Origin: Leucobacter aridicollis
GTDB lineage: Bacteria > Actinomycetota > Actinomycetes > Actinomycetales > Microbacteriaceae
Direction of reading: 5' to 3'
Assembly: GCF_013409595.1 (NCBI RefSeq)
Contig: NZ_JACCBD010000001.1
Span: 3,348,001-3,412,000, forward strand
DNA length: 64,000 nt
The notes below the pieces were generated by a model. That model did not search any database. It was not told the origin of the DNA and worked only from the letters and a program-made list of their open reading frames with translations. How positions within the stretch are numbered: the first letter of the stretch is position 1; each line of letters opens with the position of its first letter. Both the position numbers and the translations under genes were made by a program. Shown here in pieces: positions 30,338-39,483 of this stretch.

Positions 30338-30365
30338 TCACGCGACTTCAGCGTTGACGAACCGA

Positions 30366-32933
30366 CTAGTCACGCGCCCCCAGGCGGCGTCGCCGCAGCG
30401 CAAGCACGAAGGCGCCTGCCCCTAGCGCCGCCAGACCCAGCGCCGTAGCTCCCCACGCATCAGAACCACCGGTATCAGGAAGTCCACTGCCACCACCCGG
30501 CTTCGTACCAGGTGACGACGCCGGCGGAACAGTCGGGGGCATTCCGGTCGCAATCTCCGTCCACCCCGCATACAACGTCACATCCTCAACCACCGGAGCA
30601 GCAAAGTCATACCGAACCGTCCCAGCAGCATCCACAAACCAGCCAGCAAACGTGAACCCATCACGCACCGGATCCACCGGAGCCGCCACAGCCTCACCAT
30701 CAGGAACCGTCACCGGATCAACAGCACTACCACCAGCAGAATCAAACGTCACCGTATGCGGCTCAACAACGATCTCCGTCCACCCCGCATACAACATCAC
30801 ATCCTCAACCACCGGAGCAGCAAAGTCATACCGAACCGTCCCAGCAGCATCCACAAACCAGCCAGCAAACGTGAACCCATCACGCACCGGATCCACCGGA
30901 GCCGCCACAGCCTCACCATCAGGAACCGTCACCGGATCAACAGCACTACCACCAGCAGAATCAAACGTCACCGTATGCGGCTCAACAACGATCTCCGTCC
31001 ACCCCGCATACAACATCACATCCTCAACCACCGGAGCAGCAAAGTCATACCGAACCGTCCCAGCAGCATCCACAAACCAGCCAGCAAACGTGAACCCATC
31101 ACGCACCGGATCCACCGGAGCCGCCACAGCCTCACCAAATGGCACCGTTGCCCCGTCAACAGCGCTACCGCCGTTCGGCTCAAAACTGACGGTCACGGGC
31201 GCGAGGGTTAACTCCGCAGCGTCGCTCACGACGTCAGCGTCTTCGTTCGTCTTTCCCGTCGCGCGAACTAGCGCGCCGTGATACTCGGCGGTCGCCGTCA
31301 CGGTGGCTGTCAGTCCCTTATCCGAGACCGTCACTCCGGAATGGGTGGACGCGTCCTGCCAGGTCTTACCTCCGTCAAGAGAAATCTCCCAGACGATTTC
31401 GCCACCGTCACACGCGGTCCACCCAGTTGTGAACACCGCATTGGTGCCCACCTTCACGGTCTGATCTTCCGGCGCACTCAACTTGTACTCGCCCGTAAAA
31501 GTGAATCCGTCTTGGTAGACGACGGGGTCTTGATCACGTCCGTTCGCGATCCACTCAACCGTCACGTCGACCGGTCCGCACACACCGCTCTCAGGGGTCA
31601 CAGCGCGAATCGTCCCGTCCTTGCGCACCTCAGCCTCCGGCGCAGGGATACCTCCGAACAGAACCCGCGCCAGCTCCGTCTCTGCCTTTGGCATGGTCAC
31701 AGGCGTGGGAACGAGCTTGTGCTCGATGGAACCATTACCCAGCTGACCCGCCTCGTTGTGCCCCCAGGCAAGAGCGTTGCCATCGGCTCCAGCTGCCACC
31801 GAACGAAAGCGCCCAGCTGCCACAGCTTCAAACGTCACATCGCTCGGCGCCTTCACCATCGTGGGGACGAACGCGTTTCTCATGGAGTCATTGCCTAACT
31901 GCCCATAGCCGTTATTGCCCCACCCATAGGCGCTTCCATCAGACGCCACGGCCAACGAATGATTATCCCCGCCGACCACCGATGTGAAACTCACACCAGC
32001 AGGCACACGTACCAAGACCGGCACACTCGAATTCCGCGTAGAGCTGTTGCCGAGCTGCCCGTCGGAGTTGCGCCCCCAGGCGTACGTGTTGCCATCAGAA
32101 CCGATCGCCAACGAATGGTATTGGCCGGCCGCCACCGACGTGAACGACACCCCTGCCGGCATGCTCACAACTGTTGGCACATTGGAGTTTGAAGTCGTGC
32201 TGTTCCCCAGCTGGCCCTGGACGTTGTTGCCCCAGGCGTAAGTGTTACCGTCTGAACCGATCGCCAACGAATGGTTAAGTCCAGCCGCGACCGAGGTGAA
32301 CTCCACCCCCGCTGGCGCACGTACCACGTTCGGAACATGCGCATCGGTTGTGGACCCAACACCGAGCTGCCCGTAGATGTTGTACCCCCAGGCATACGTG
32401 TTGCCATCGCTACCTATAGCTAGCGAATGGAATGCGCCGGCAGCCATCGAGCCAAACTTCACCCCATCGGGCGCGGGGACCAAGGTCGGAACGAGCGCAT
32501 CAGTTGTGGAATCAATACCCAACTGCCCAACGCCGTTGTATCCCCAGGCGTATGCGTTGTCATCGGTCCCAAGCGCCAATGAGTGGCTATCTCCGGCAGC
32601 GACAGAGACGAACCTCACGCCGTCGGGCGCCTTCACCAGGCTCGGAATCAGCGCGTTGCTCGTGGAGTCGATGCCCAACTGCCCAGCGCCGTTGAACCCC
32701 CAGGCGTATGTGTGGCCGCTGGAGCCTAACGCCAAGGAGTGATTCGTCCCAGTAGCGCTCGACGTGAACGTCACCGGAATCTCTGGAAGCGCAGGAAGGC
32801 TCACAGTGGTGCCTCCCGCCATCGGCCCGTTGTCCGGCGCTACGAGTGGTGCCGCTACTGCAGGCCCCGCCCCCAACGCCAATCCGAGGCCCGCTGCTAT
32901 CAAGCCCAGCCCGTGTTTCGCCCACCGGTTCAT
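30366..32933 (-). CDS. RCC1 beta-propeller cell-wall protein with Listeria-Bacteroides repeats and LPxTG anchor
   Basis: About 855 residues from the ATG at 32933 (GGAG nine bases upstream; an ATG at 32948 is possible). A signal peptide ends near AVAAP. Seven RCC1 repeats (about 45-400), with the recurring HSLAIGSDGNTYAWG and GQLG blocks, should form a seven-bladed propeller. An IPT/TIG-like module (about 410-485) and an Ig-like module (about 490-590) follow, then three Flg_new/Listeria-Bacteroides repeats of 73 residues (YAGWT ends), then LPDTG, a membrane helix and RRRR. Wall-anchored by a housekeeping sortase. Codons in the repeats (GCT, GTG, TTG, TAT) differ from neighbours, suggesting transfer. 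Ligand unknown. Confidence 0.85.
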   Translation of the reverse strand: MNRWAKHGLGLIAAGLGLALGAGPAVAAPLVAPDNGPMAGGTTVSLPALPEIPVTFTSSATGTNHSLALGSSGHTYAWGFNGAGQLGIDSTSNALIPSLVKAPDGVRFVSVAAGDSHSLALGTDDNAYAWGYNGVGQLGIDSTTDALVPTLVPAPDGVKFGSMAAGAFHSLAIGSDGNTYAWGYNIYGQLGVGSTTDAHVPNVVRAPAGVEFTSVAAGLNHSLAIGSDGNTYAWGNNVQGQLGNSTTSNSNVPTVVSMPAGVSFTSVAAGQYHSLAIGSDGNTYAWGRNSDGQLGNSSTRNSSVPVLVRVPAGVSFTSVVGGDNHSLAVASDGSAYGWGNNGYGQLGNDSMRNAFVPTMVKAPSDVTFEAVAAGRFRSVAAGADGNALAWGHNEAGQLGNGSIEHKLVPTPVTMPKAETELARVLFGGIPAPEAEVRKDGTIRAVTPESGVCGPVDVTVEWIANGRDQDPVVYQDGFTFTGEYKLSAPEDQTVKVGTNAVFTTGWTACDGGEIVWEISLDGGKTWQDASTHSGVTVSDKGLTATVTATAEYHGALVRATGKTNEDADVVSDAAELTLAPVTVSFEPNGGSAVDGATVPFGEAVAAPVDPVRDGFTFAGWFVDAAGTVRYDFAAPVVEDVMLYAGWTEIVVEPHTVTFDSAGGSAVDPVTVPDGEAVAAPVDPVRDGFTFAGWFVDAAGTVRYDFAAPVVEDVMLYAGWTEIVVEPHTVTFDSAGGSAVDPVTVPDGEAVAAPVDPVRDGFTFAGWFVDAAGTVRYDFAAPVVEDVTLYAGWTEIATGMPPTVPPASSPGTKPGGGSGLPDTGGSDAWGATALGLAALGAGAFVLALRRRRLGARD
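30553..31209 (-). repeat. Three 219-bp tandem repeats inside the RCC1 protein gene
   Basis: Units start at 30553, 30772 and 30991, each opening ATCTCCGTCCACCCCGCATA on the plus strand. Units 1 and 2 are nearly identical, while unit 3 diverges after about 31135. Each encodes one 73-residue repeat. They are prone to slippage or recombination. Confidence 0.9.
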
Positions 32934-32948
32934 ACTGTTGTTCTCCAT

Positions 32949-33563
32949 CCCTCTGGTTAGAAAGTCCCCTCACCTTTTCCCTGGAGCGTTCGAAATGCGT
33001 CAGTTTTAGGCCCAGTCGAGGTTCATACCCTGTGGCTTTAGTATGCGCGAGCGATCAGTTGGCGACTAGGGGCCTACACCTCACACCTACCGCATTTGCG
33101 TAGTGCCGCTTCGAAATTTCACTGACGCACGGCCTGAATCGCAGGGTTGACATCCGTCATATACGCGAACAGGACACTTGCGTGTCTCGGCACTCGCTTC
33201 ATTGCTTTACGCGGCCTGCTGGAATCACCGGCGTCATCTGCCAACCACCGCAGATTGAGTCGCTCCGGCGTACGAGCGCGCCTGATGCGTGAGGTGCGAC
33301 GGCGTCTAGAGGGTCCGATTGACCGTTGGGGCGGCCCTGGCCGTGTTGGCCTACTTCAGTACGGCCGGAAGCGACTCGCCGGAGGTGGAGATGACATGAC
33401 ACCCACCGGAGGCCGTGGCCTCACATGCTCCCTTGCGCCATCAGGGTCGCGGTGCGGGGCAGCGGCGCCCCACCTTCATCACACCCGGATAGGTACGCTG
33501 GAGTCATTCCACGCACCGACAGATCAGAAGCTTCTTCGGCGCCACCCTTGCCGCCCGAGAACA
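32949..33563. other. Gene-free stretch upstream of the RCC1 gene
   Basis: About 600 bp, containing the RCC1 gene promoter side near 32950-33060. No frame in it has a ribosome site, motif or the local codon bias. Composition remains below the local GC level until about 33200. Confidence 0.4.
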
Positions 33564-33594
33564 ACAAAACCCCCGGCAGAACCGGGGGTTTTGT
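33564..33594. terminator. Terminator downstream of the tRNA-Thr/tRNA-Met pair
   Basis: ACAAAACCCCCGG (33564-33576) pairs with CCGGGGGTTTTGT (33582-33594), a 13-bp stem with flanking A and T runs in both directions, 12 bp beyond tRNA-Met. Confidence 0.85.
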
Positions 33595-33606
33595 CGTGAC
33601 TCTCTG

Positions 33607-33680
33607 TAGCTGAGGCGGGGCTCGATCCCGCGACCTCACGATTATGAGTCGTGCGCTCTAACCAGCTGAGCTACTCAGCC
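33607..33680 (-). tRNA. tRNA-Met (CAT)
   Basis: The minus strand folds as a cloverleaf: acceptor GGCTGAG with CTCAGCT, anticodon stem ACGAC/ATCGT-type around loop CTCATAA (anticodon CAT), and T-arm GCGGG ATCGAGC CCCGC. Elongator Met is preferred over tRNA-Ile2 (CAT), which uses the same unmodified anticodon. CCA is not encoded. Confidence 0.88.
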
Positions 33681-33715
33681 AAACTGGCCCGCACGAATGC
33701 GAGCCAGAGAGTCAG

Positions 33716-33787
<72 letters not shown>

Positions 33788-33995
33788 GTAGCCACGCGAA
33801 CGTGACAACCGTTAGAGCGTACCACCTCGCGGGGGTGAATGCGAATTCGTCGAGCATCGCCCGGGCGTGCCGCGCGAGCAGGGTCACAGCAGGGGCGATC
33901 TCCACGGTTTCGCGGCGCCCGGCTTGGTACAGTTACGGCGAACTGCGGTCGCATTCGCGGGCCCGCACAGCGCACGTGTTTCGATGGGAGTCAGC

Positions 33996-34535
33996 GTGAA
34001 GAGTGTGTTCGTCGCCGTCATTGGCTTGGTGCTCGCGGTATGGATGTCCGCGGGTCGCTGGTTCTTCGGCATCGGCGGCAGCCTCACCTGGTGGTACGTC
34101 CCCGCGATCGGCCTCACCTACGCCGTGCTGCTGGCCTGGGTCGCGCACCGCATGGCCGTCACCGAGCGGCGCGGGCGGCGCCTGGGCCGCTCCGTGTGGG
34201 TGACGCTGGTCCTGTCATGGGTTTGTGCGATCGGCTTCGGGTTTACTGTGCCCGACAACGTTGGCGGCGAACTCGTCTCGATCGTCAGTCACGCCGCCGG
34301 TTCGCAGTTCTCGGCGGAGATGTCGATCGCGCTATGCAACCCGCTCGGCATCATCGCATTCGCACTCGCGTTCTTCACGCTTGGCATTGCGATCGCCAAC
34401 GGCAAGGATCCTCGGCCGGAAGAGGACGAGCTGCTCGACGCGGCATACGGCGAGGACGGCATGGTGCCGCACCCGCTCGTGCACGAAGCGCGCGAAGCGC
34501 GCGCGGGCGAGGAACCGCACGCACGCCAGCGCTGA
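33996..34535 (+). CDS. Small integral membrane protein of unknown function
   Basis: 179 residues from the GTG at 33996 (GGGAG five bases upstream); an ATG at 33984 is possible. Four hydrophobic segments (about 5-22, 28-48, 68-88, 115-137) are followed by a charged cytoplasmic tail rich in Glu, Ala and Arg (EEDELLDAAYGEDG, then HEAREARAGEE). No known motif. Convergent with the YhgE-like gene, the stops being 9 bp apart. Confidence 0.7.
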   Translation: MKSVFVAVIGLVLAVWMSAGRWFFGIGGSLTWWYVPAIGLTYAVLLAWVAHRMAVTERRGRRLGRSVWVTLVLSWVCAIGFGFTVPDNVGGELVSIVSHAAGSQFSAEMSIALCNPLGIIAFALAFFTLGIAIANGKDPRPEEDELLDAAYGEDGMVPHPLVHEAREARAGEEPHARQR

Positions 34536-34544
34536 CGCTCCCCG

Positions 34545-36614
34545 CTACGCCCGCCGCTCCCGAGCCACCGCCCAGGCCGTGAGTGCGACGCCTGCCGCGC
34601 CCCACAGCGCCAGCAGCGCCGCGGCTCCCCCGACCCCGCTCACCCCTGCGGCGAGCGCCTGGAAGCCGGTGAAGGCCGCGCCGATCGGGCTCGCGTCACC
34701 GACGGCGGAGAGCAGCCCCGGCACGGTCGAGACGATCCCGACGGTGAACGCGACGACGAGGAGCGCGAACGCGACGAACCTGCCAAATCCGCCGAACCTG
34801 GCGGAGAGGCCCTGCACGATGAGCGAGAACGCGATCCCGGCGAGGACGGCGAGGCCGAAGAAGCCGAGCCCCTGGCCGAAGCTGTAGCGCAGTGCGAGCG
34901 GCAACACGACGCCGGCAATCGCGCCCTGTGCGGCGCCGAGGAGCACCGCAGGCAGGGCGCTGCGCATCGTGATCGCGAAGACGCCCTTGGCGGCCTCGCG
35001 GGTGCGCGACCAGAGCGGTGACAGCACGAGGAACGCGGCGAGCGCGCCCGCCCAGAGCGCGATCCCGGCGAAGAGCGGCACGCCTGAGGAGTTGAACAGC
35101 TCGTCGCTGCCGCCCTCGGACTTCACCGACTCGACGGCGGTCTCGGCCATCACCTTGCGCTCGTCCTCGGTGTAGTTCGGGATCTGCGACGCGGCCTCGT
35201 CCAAGCCCGACGCGAGCGTCTCCGAGCCCGTCGCAGCCTCGCCGGCACCCTCGGCGAGCTTGCCCGCGCCGTCGGCGAGTTCGCCGGCGCCCGCCGCGAC
35301 CTGCGAGACGCCGCCGGCGAGCTGGTTCGCGCCGTCCGCGAGTGCGGGGGCCTGACCGGCGAGCTGAGAGACGCCGCCGGAGAATGCCGACATTCCGCCG
35401 GCGAACTCGCCGACGCCAGCAGCGAAGTTCTCGGCGCCGGTCGCGAGCTCCGCCTGCCCGTTCGCCGAAGCCCGGGCGCCGGTCGCGAGGTCGGCACCCG
35501 CGTTGCGCAGCTGCACGAGCTGCGACTCGGTGCTGCCGCTTGCCGCGGCCGTCACCTCGGCGATGGCCTGGTCGACCGTCGCGAGCAGGTCCGCCTTCGG
35601 GTACTCGGGCGGGAAGAGCTCGTCGGGGAGCGCCTCAATCGTGGCCCGGAGCTGCTGCAGGGGCTCGAGCGCCTGGCCTGCGCCGGCGATGATGGGCTCG
35701 AGCACGCTGTTCACGAGCCCCGTGTACTGCTCAACCCCTGAGGCGAGCTGGGCGCCGCCGGTCGCCGAGTCGCGTGTCCCCTGGGCGAGCTCTGCCGCCC
35801 CACCTGCGAGGCCGGTCGCGGCGCCCTCAAGCCCGGTTGCGCCCGCGGCGAGCTCCTGGGTTCCAGCGGCGAGCTGTGAGGCGCCGCCGGCGAGCTGCTC
35901 GGCACCGCCCGAGAGCTCCTGCGCGCCGGCGGCGAGCCCGGTGGTGCCCTCGGCGAGCTCGGTCGTACCGTCGGCAAGCTGCTTTCCACCATCGGCGAGC
36001 TTGGTCGCGCCATCGGCCGCCTCGCTGACCCCGTCGTGGAGGGAACTCATGCCGACGAACACGTTGCCGACGAACTGTTCGCCGAGCTGCTGGTTGAGCA
36101 CCCGCGTCGCGGTCTGCGTCACGATCCCAGACAGCGCAGTGTCGAGCAGCCGGCCCTGCGTGCTCTCGGCGATCTCGATCGTCGCCGTGCGCGCGCCGTC
36201 GGGGCCGTCCGAGAGCGACGTGGCCGCTGCCGAGAAGTCCTTCGGAATCGTGATGCTCGTCGCGAACCGACCGTCTTTCAGGCCGGCCGCAGCGTCCTCC
36301 GCGTCGGTGAGCACCCAGGTGAAGTTCTGGCGCGGCTCGTCGGCGGCGTTCGAGGCATCGGCATCGTCGTCGGCCGCGTCGCCGCCCGCGATGAGCTCGG
36401 CTGCGAGCACGCGCCCGAGCGGCACGAGCTGCCCCTCGACCTCGACGGGCTCGTCGGCATTCACGACGGCGGCCGTCACGGTCTCGAGGCGCTCGCTCGG
36501 GTTCCACAGTCCCCAGAGGAACAGCCCAGCGACGGTGAGCGGCACCAGCAGCAGCCCGAGCAGCGTCGTCATGCTGATGCGCTTGCCGCGCAGCGGGGTG
36601 AGTGCGGGGGTCAT
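34545..36614 (-). CDS. YhgE/Pip-family membrane protein
   Basis: 689 residues. One N-terminal membrane helix (about 18-36) is followed by a large extracytoplasmic region. Residues about 205-300 and 390-490 carry many heptad-like units of the form LAxGAxxLA (for example LAGGASQLAAGTQEL), expected to form long helices, as in YhgE/Pip and SNG-type phage-infection proteins. The C-terminal 200 residues hold about six membrane segments typical of ABC-2-like permeases. Its start overlaps the stop of the upstream MmpL gene (ATGA), so the two are translated together and probably work as one envelope complex. A divergent TetR controls the pair. Confidence 0.87.
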   Translation of the reverse strand: MTPALTPLRGKRISMTTLLGLLLVPLTVAGLFLWGLWNPSERLETVTAAVVNADEPVEVEGQLVPLGRVLAAELIAGGDAADDDADASNAADEPRQNFTWVLTDAEDAAAGLKDGRFATSITIPKDFSAAATSLSDGPDGARTATIEIAESTQGRLLDTALSGIVTQTATRVLNQQLGEQFVGNVFVGMSSLHDGVSEAADGATKLADGGKQLADGTTELAEGTTGLAAGAQELSGGAEQLAGGASQLAAGTQELAAGATGLEGAATGLAGGAAELAQGTRDSATGGAQLASGVEQYTGLVNSVLEPIIAGAGQALEPLQQLRATIEALPDELFPPEYPKADLLATVDQAIAEVTAAASGSTESQLVQLRNAGADLATGARASANGQAELATGAENFAAGVGEFAGGMSAFSGGVSQLAGQAPALADGANQLAGGVSQVAAGAGELADGAGKLAEGAGEAATGSETLASGLDEAASQIPNYTEDERKVMAETAVESVKSEGGSDELFNSSGVPLFAGIALWAGALAAFLVLSPLWSRTREAAKGVFAITMRSALPAVLLGAAQGAIAGVVLPLALRYSFGQGLGFFGLAVLAGIAFSLIVQGLSARFGGFGRFVAFALLVVAFTVGIVSTVPGLLSAVGDASPIGAAFTGFQALAAGVSGVGGAAALLALWGAAGVALTAWAVARERRA

Positions 36615-39388
36615 CGTGCGCCCTCCAGTTCGGTGCGGTCGAGGCGTTCGTGGTGCGGTGCGGTGAAGGAGACGGCCGTGTTCCCGTCGGGGAGGAGGAG
36701 CTCGGCGACGGCCTGACTGCCCAACACGACGAGGATCGGCGGCGCACTGACGCGACCCCGGTCGACGTGCCAGGCGGCGAGCGCCGAGCGCGCGTCCGCG
36801 ACGGCAGCCGGCGACAGTGGCGCCAGCTCGGCGTCGCGGAGGTCGAGCACGACGAGTGTCGGGGAGTCTCGCAGGGCCTGCCTGAGCGTGGCAGCGTCGG
36901 CCCAGGCCGAGCGTGCGCGCAGCGAGCTCGCGCGCTCGGGCAGCAGCAGACCGTCGACCTTCAGCGTGCCGGCGACGATCCTCCCCCGGCCGCTCAGCGC
37001 CTGCGCGAGCGGGAAGCTCGCCGGGTCTCGCGGGTCAAGCACGAGCGTCTCGCCTTCGCCGACGCGCAGGTCGCGCGCGGGAACGTTTCCGCCGCGGCTT
37101 CGCAGGGTGAGCCGCTCCGAGGCGACGCGCGCATCGGGCCGGTCGGCGGGCCAGTCGGCGTGCGCGATCTCACGGGCGAGCCCCTCGCCCTCAACGTCGA
37201 AGGATGGGAGCACCTTCGCGAGCCAGCGCGGCATCTTCCAGGCGCGCTCGCCGAGCAGCGCGAGCACCGCGGGCACGAGTGTCATGCGCACGATGAACGC
37301 GTCGACGAACACGCCGACCGCGAGGCCGAGCGCGATCACCTTGATGCTCGGATCCCCCGCGGGCACGAACGCGGCAAACACGGCGATCATGATGAGCGCC
37401 GCCGCGGTCACGACCTTCGCCGAGCCGACGAAGCCGCGCTGAATGGCGCGCTGGGCGTCTCCGCCGTGCACGTATTCCTCGCGCATGCGGGCGACGAGGA
37501 ACACCTCGTAGTCCATCGCGAGGCCGAAGAGCACTCCCATGAGGATGATGGGCATGAAGCTCAGCACCGGCCCGGTCGAGCTGACGTTCAGGATGTCGGA
37601 GAGCCAGCCCCACTGGAACACGGCAACGACCGCGCCGAACGCGACGCCAACGGACAGCAGGTACCCGAGCGTCGCTTTGATGGGCACCCACACCGAGCGG
37701 AACACCATCGCGAGCAGCACGAGCGAGAGCCCGACGACGAAGATGCCGAATGGCAGCAACGCGGTCATGAGCTGCGCGGAGACGTCGATACCCACCGCTG
37801 TGAAGCCCGTCACCGCGAGGCTCACGCCGTACGTGTCTTCCCATTCGTCGTGGTGGCTGCGCAGCTCCTTCACGAGTTCGGTCGTGCTCGCGGCGTGCGC
37901 GCCCTCCTCCGGGATGACCTGGATGATGCCCGTGTCGGCGCCGGGGTTCGGCGTCGCGAGTGGCACATCGGCGACGCCGGGGACCCGCTCGACCTCACGC
38001 TTCAGGTCGTCCATGAGCCCAAGCGGATCCGTGCTCGAAATGATCGAGCCGGTGAGCAGCAGGGGCGCGTTGAAGCCCTCGCCGAAGTGCTCACCCGTGA
38101 GCTCGTGGGTGACGCGCGCAGGATCGTCGACCTCGAGCGAGGTCGCGTCGGGCAGCGCGAGACGCAACTGAAGCGCCGGGATCGACGCGACGCCGAGCGC
38201 GATGAGCACGGCGAGAATCGTGACGACCGGTCGCTTCGTCGCGCCGCGCACCCAGCGCGCGAAGAACCTGTCGGCGCGGGTCTGCTCGGGGACGATCGGC
38301 TCGGATCCGGATCCCTCGCCGTCGTCACCCGCCGCTGCCGTCGGGCGGTGTTTGCGGGGGAGGATCCTGATCCCCGCCATCGACAGCACCGCGGGCGTGA
38401 GCGTGATCGCGATGAGCACCGCGACCGCGACCGCCGCCGCGGCCGCGACGCCGAGCGCGGTCAGGAACGGGATGCGCGCAACGGCGAGGCCGACGAGCGC
38501 GATGATGACAGTGAGGCCAGCGAACACGACCGCCGACCCCGACGTCGCCGTGGCCCGCGCGATCGACTCGCGCACGCCCAGGCCGGCCCGGAGCTGCTCC
38601 TGATGCCGGCTCACGATGAACAGGGTGTAGTCGATGCCGACGGCGAGCCCGAGCATGAGCGCGAGCATCGGCGTCGTGGAGGTGAGGTCGACGAACGCCG
38701 TCACGAAGAACAGCCCCGCGATTGAGACGCCGACGCCGATCATCGCGATGAGGAGCGGCATGCCGGCCGCGATGAGCGACCCCAGGGTGAGGATCAGCAC
38801 GACAAACGCGATCACCACGCCGATGGCCTCGGTGGGGCTCAGCCCAGGCACGGCGGCAGAGAACATCTCGCCGCCGTACGCCACCTCTGCGTCGGCGGGG
38901 AGCTGCTCTCTGAGGTTGTCGGTCGCGGCGGCAATCCCGTCGACGGTCGCGTCTGCGACCCCGGTCATCTCGCCCTCGACCTGCACGCGCATGAGGAGGG
39001 CGCGGCCGTCGGGCGAGATCTCGGTGTTCGCGGCGGCAGCCTCTCCCGTGCCGAACGGCGTGAGCACGCCTGAGACTCCCGGCAGCGGCTCGAGGTCGCC
39101 CGCCACGTCGAGGACGGCGTCGCGGTAGCGGTCGGTCTCGAGGTCGCCGCTCGTCGGGGCGACGACGATGATCGTCGCGCTCGTACCGCTCACCTCTGGG
39201 AACGTGTGCGAGAGCGAGGTGATCGCGTCCTGCGCCTCGGTGCCGGGGATCGAGATCGGCGCGTTTGCTCCCTTGCCGAGCGTGAGCGCGCCGGTCGCGA
39301 GCAGCGCGAGCAGCACGAGCCATATCGTCAGCACGAACCACTTCGCCTGAGCGGCCCAGCGCCCGAGGGCATAGAGTGCGGAAGACAT
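36611..39388 (-). CDS. MmpL/RND-family permease with unusual C-terminal domain
   Basis: 925 residues from the ATG at 39388 (GAGGGG five bases upstream); upstream codons to 39625 lack support. The layout is RND: TM1, a porter loop, TM2-6, a second loop and TM8-12, with DYTLF near 255 and DYEVF near 630 as the MmpL proton-relay region. Residues about 730-925 are an extra cytoplasmic tail that looks like a worn ABC-ATPase: GEGETLVLD, GRIVAGTLKVDGLLLP and a Walker-B-like TLVVLDLRDAEL are visible, but no P-loop or LSGGQ. It likely exports lipids or lipophilic compounds. It is coupled to the YhgE gene and opposite to TetR. Confidence 0.88.
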   Translation of the reverse strand: MSSALYALGRWAAQAKWFVLTIWLVLLALLATGALTLGKGANAPISIPGTEAQDAITSLSHTFPEVSGTSATIIVVAPTSGDLETDRYRDAVLDVAGDLEPLPGVSGVLTPFGTGEAAAANTEISPDGRALLMRVQVEGEMTGVADATVDGIAAATDNLREQLPADAEVAYGGEMFSAAVPGLSPTEAIGVVIAFVVLILTLGSLIAAGMPLLIAMIGVGVSIAGLFFVTAFVDLTSTTPMLALMLGLAVGIDYTLFIVSRHQEQLRAGLGVRESIARATATSGSAVVFAGLTVIIALVGLAVARIPFLTALGVAAAAAVAVAVLIAITLTPAVLSMAGIRILPRKHRPTAAAGDDGEGSGSEPIVPEQTRADRFFARWVRGATKRPVVTILAVLIALGVASIPALQLRLALPDATSLEVDDPARVTHELTGEHFGEGFNAPLLLTGSIISSTDPLGLMDDLKREVERVPGVADVPLATPNPGADTGIIQVIPEEGAHAASTTELVKELRSHHDEWEDTYGVSLAVTGFTAVGIDVSAQLMTALLPFGIFVVGLSLVLLAMVFRSVWVPIKATLGYLLSVGVAFGAVVAVFQWGWLSDILNVSSTGPVLSFMPIILMGVLFGLAMDYEVFLVARMREEYVHGGDAQRAIQRGFVGSAKVVTAAALIMIAVFAAFVPAGDPSIKVIALGLAVGVFVDAFIVRMTLVPAVLALLGERAWKMPRWLAKVLPSFDVEGEGLAREIAHADWPADRPDARVASERLTLRSRGGNVPARDLRVGEGETLVLDPRDPASFPLAQALSGRGRIVAGTLKVDGLLLPERASSLRARSAWADAATLRQALRDSPTLVVLDLRDAELAPLSPAAVADARSALAAWHVDRGRVSAPPILVVLGSQAVAELLLPDGNTAVSFTAPHHERLDRTELEGAR

Positions 39389-39410
39389 GAGATCCCCTCG
39401 GTGCAGCGAT

Positions 39411-39448
39411 GGATACAGGAGTGTATCCAGTTCGATACAGTACTGTAT
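39411..39448. promoter_or_regulatory. Two palindromic TetR operators
   Basis: GGATACA-GGAG-TGTATCC (39411-39428) and ATACAGTACTGTAT (39435-39448) are perfect inverted repeats sharing the ATACA/TGTAT arms, with centres 22 bp apart, in the gap between the divergent MmpL and TetR genes. Confidence 0.75.
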
Positions 39449-39483
39449 TCGTTGAGCCTGTCCGAAAACTGTGAGGAGGCGAT

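Noticed and set aside
29877-30341. Possible small genes or a transposase remnant
   Set aside because: No ribosome site, no transposase motif or terminal repeats, and frames do not agree across strands.
30553-31209. A CRISPR-like array suggested by regular repeats
   Set aside because: Units are 219 bp, contiguous and in frame inside a surface-protein gene; there are no spacers.
33607-33680. Integration site with att direct repeats at the tRNA-Met 3' end
   Set aside because: No copy of the tRNA end was seen near 29.9-30.3 kb and no integrase gene is present.
36602-38725. A 707-codon plus-strand frame
   Set aside because: It is antisense to the MmpL permease, highly charged and low complexity, and matches no family.
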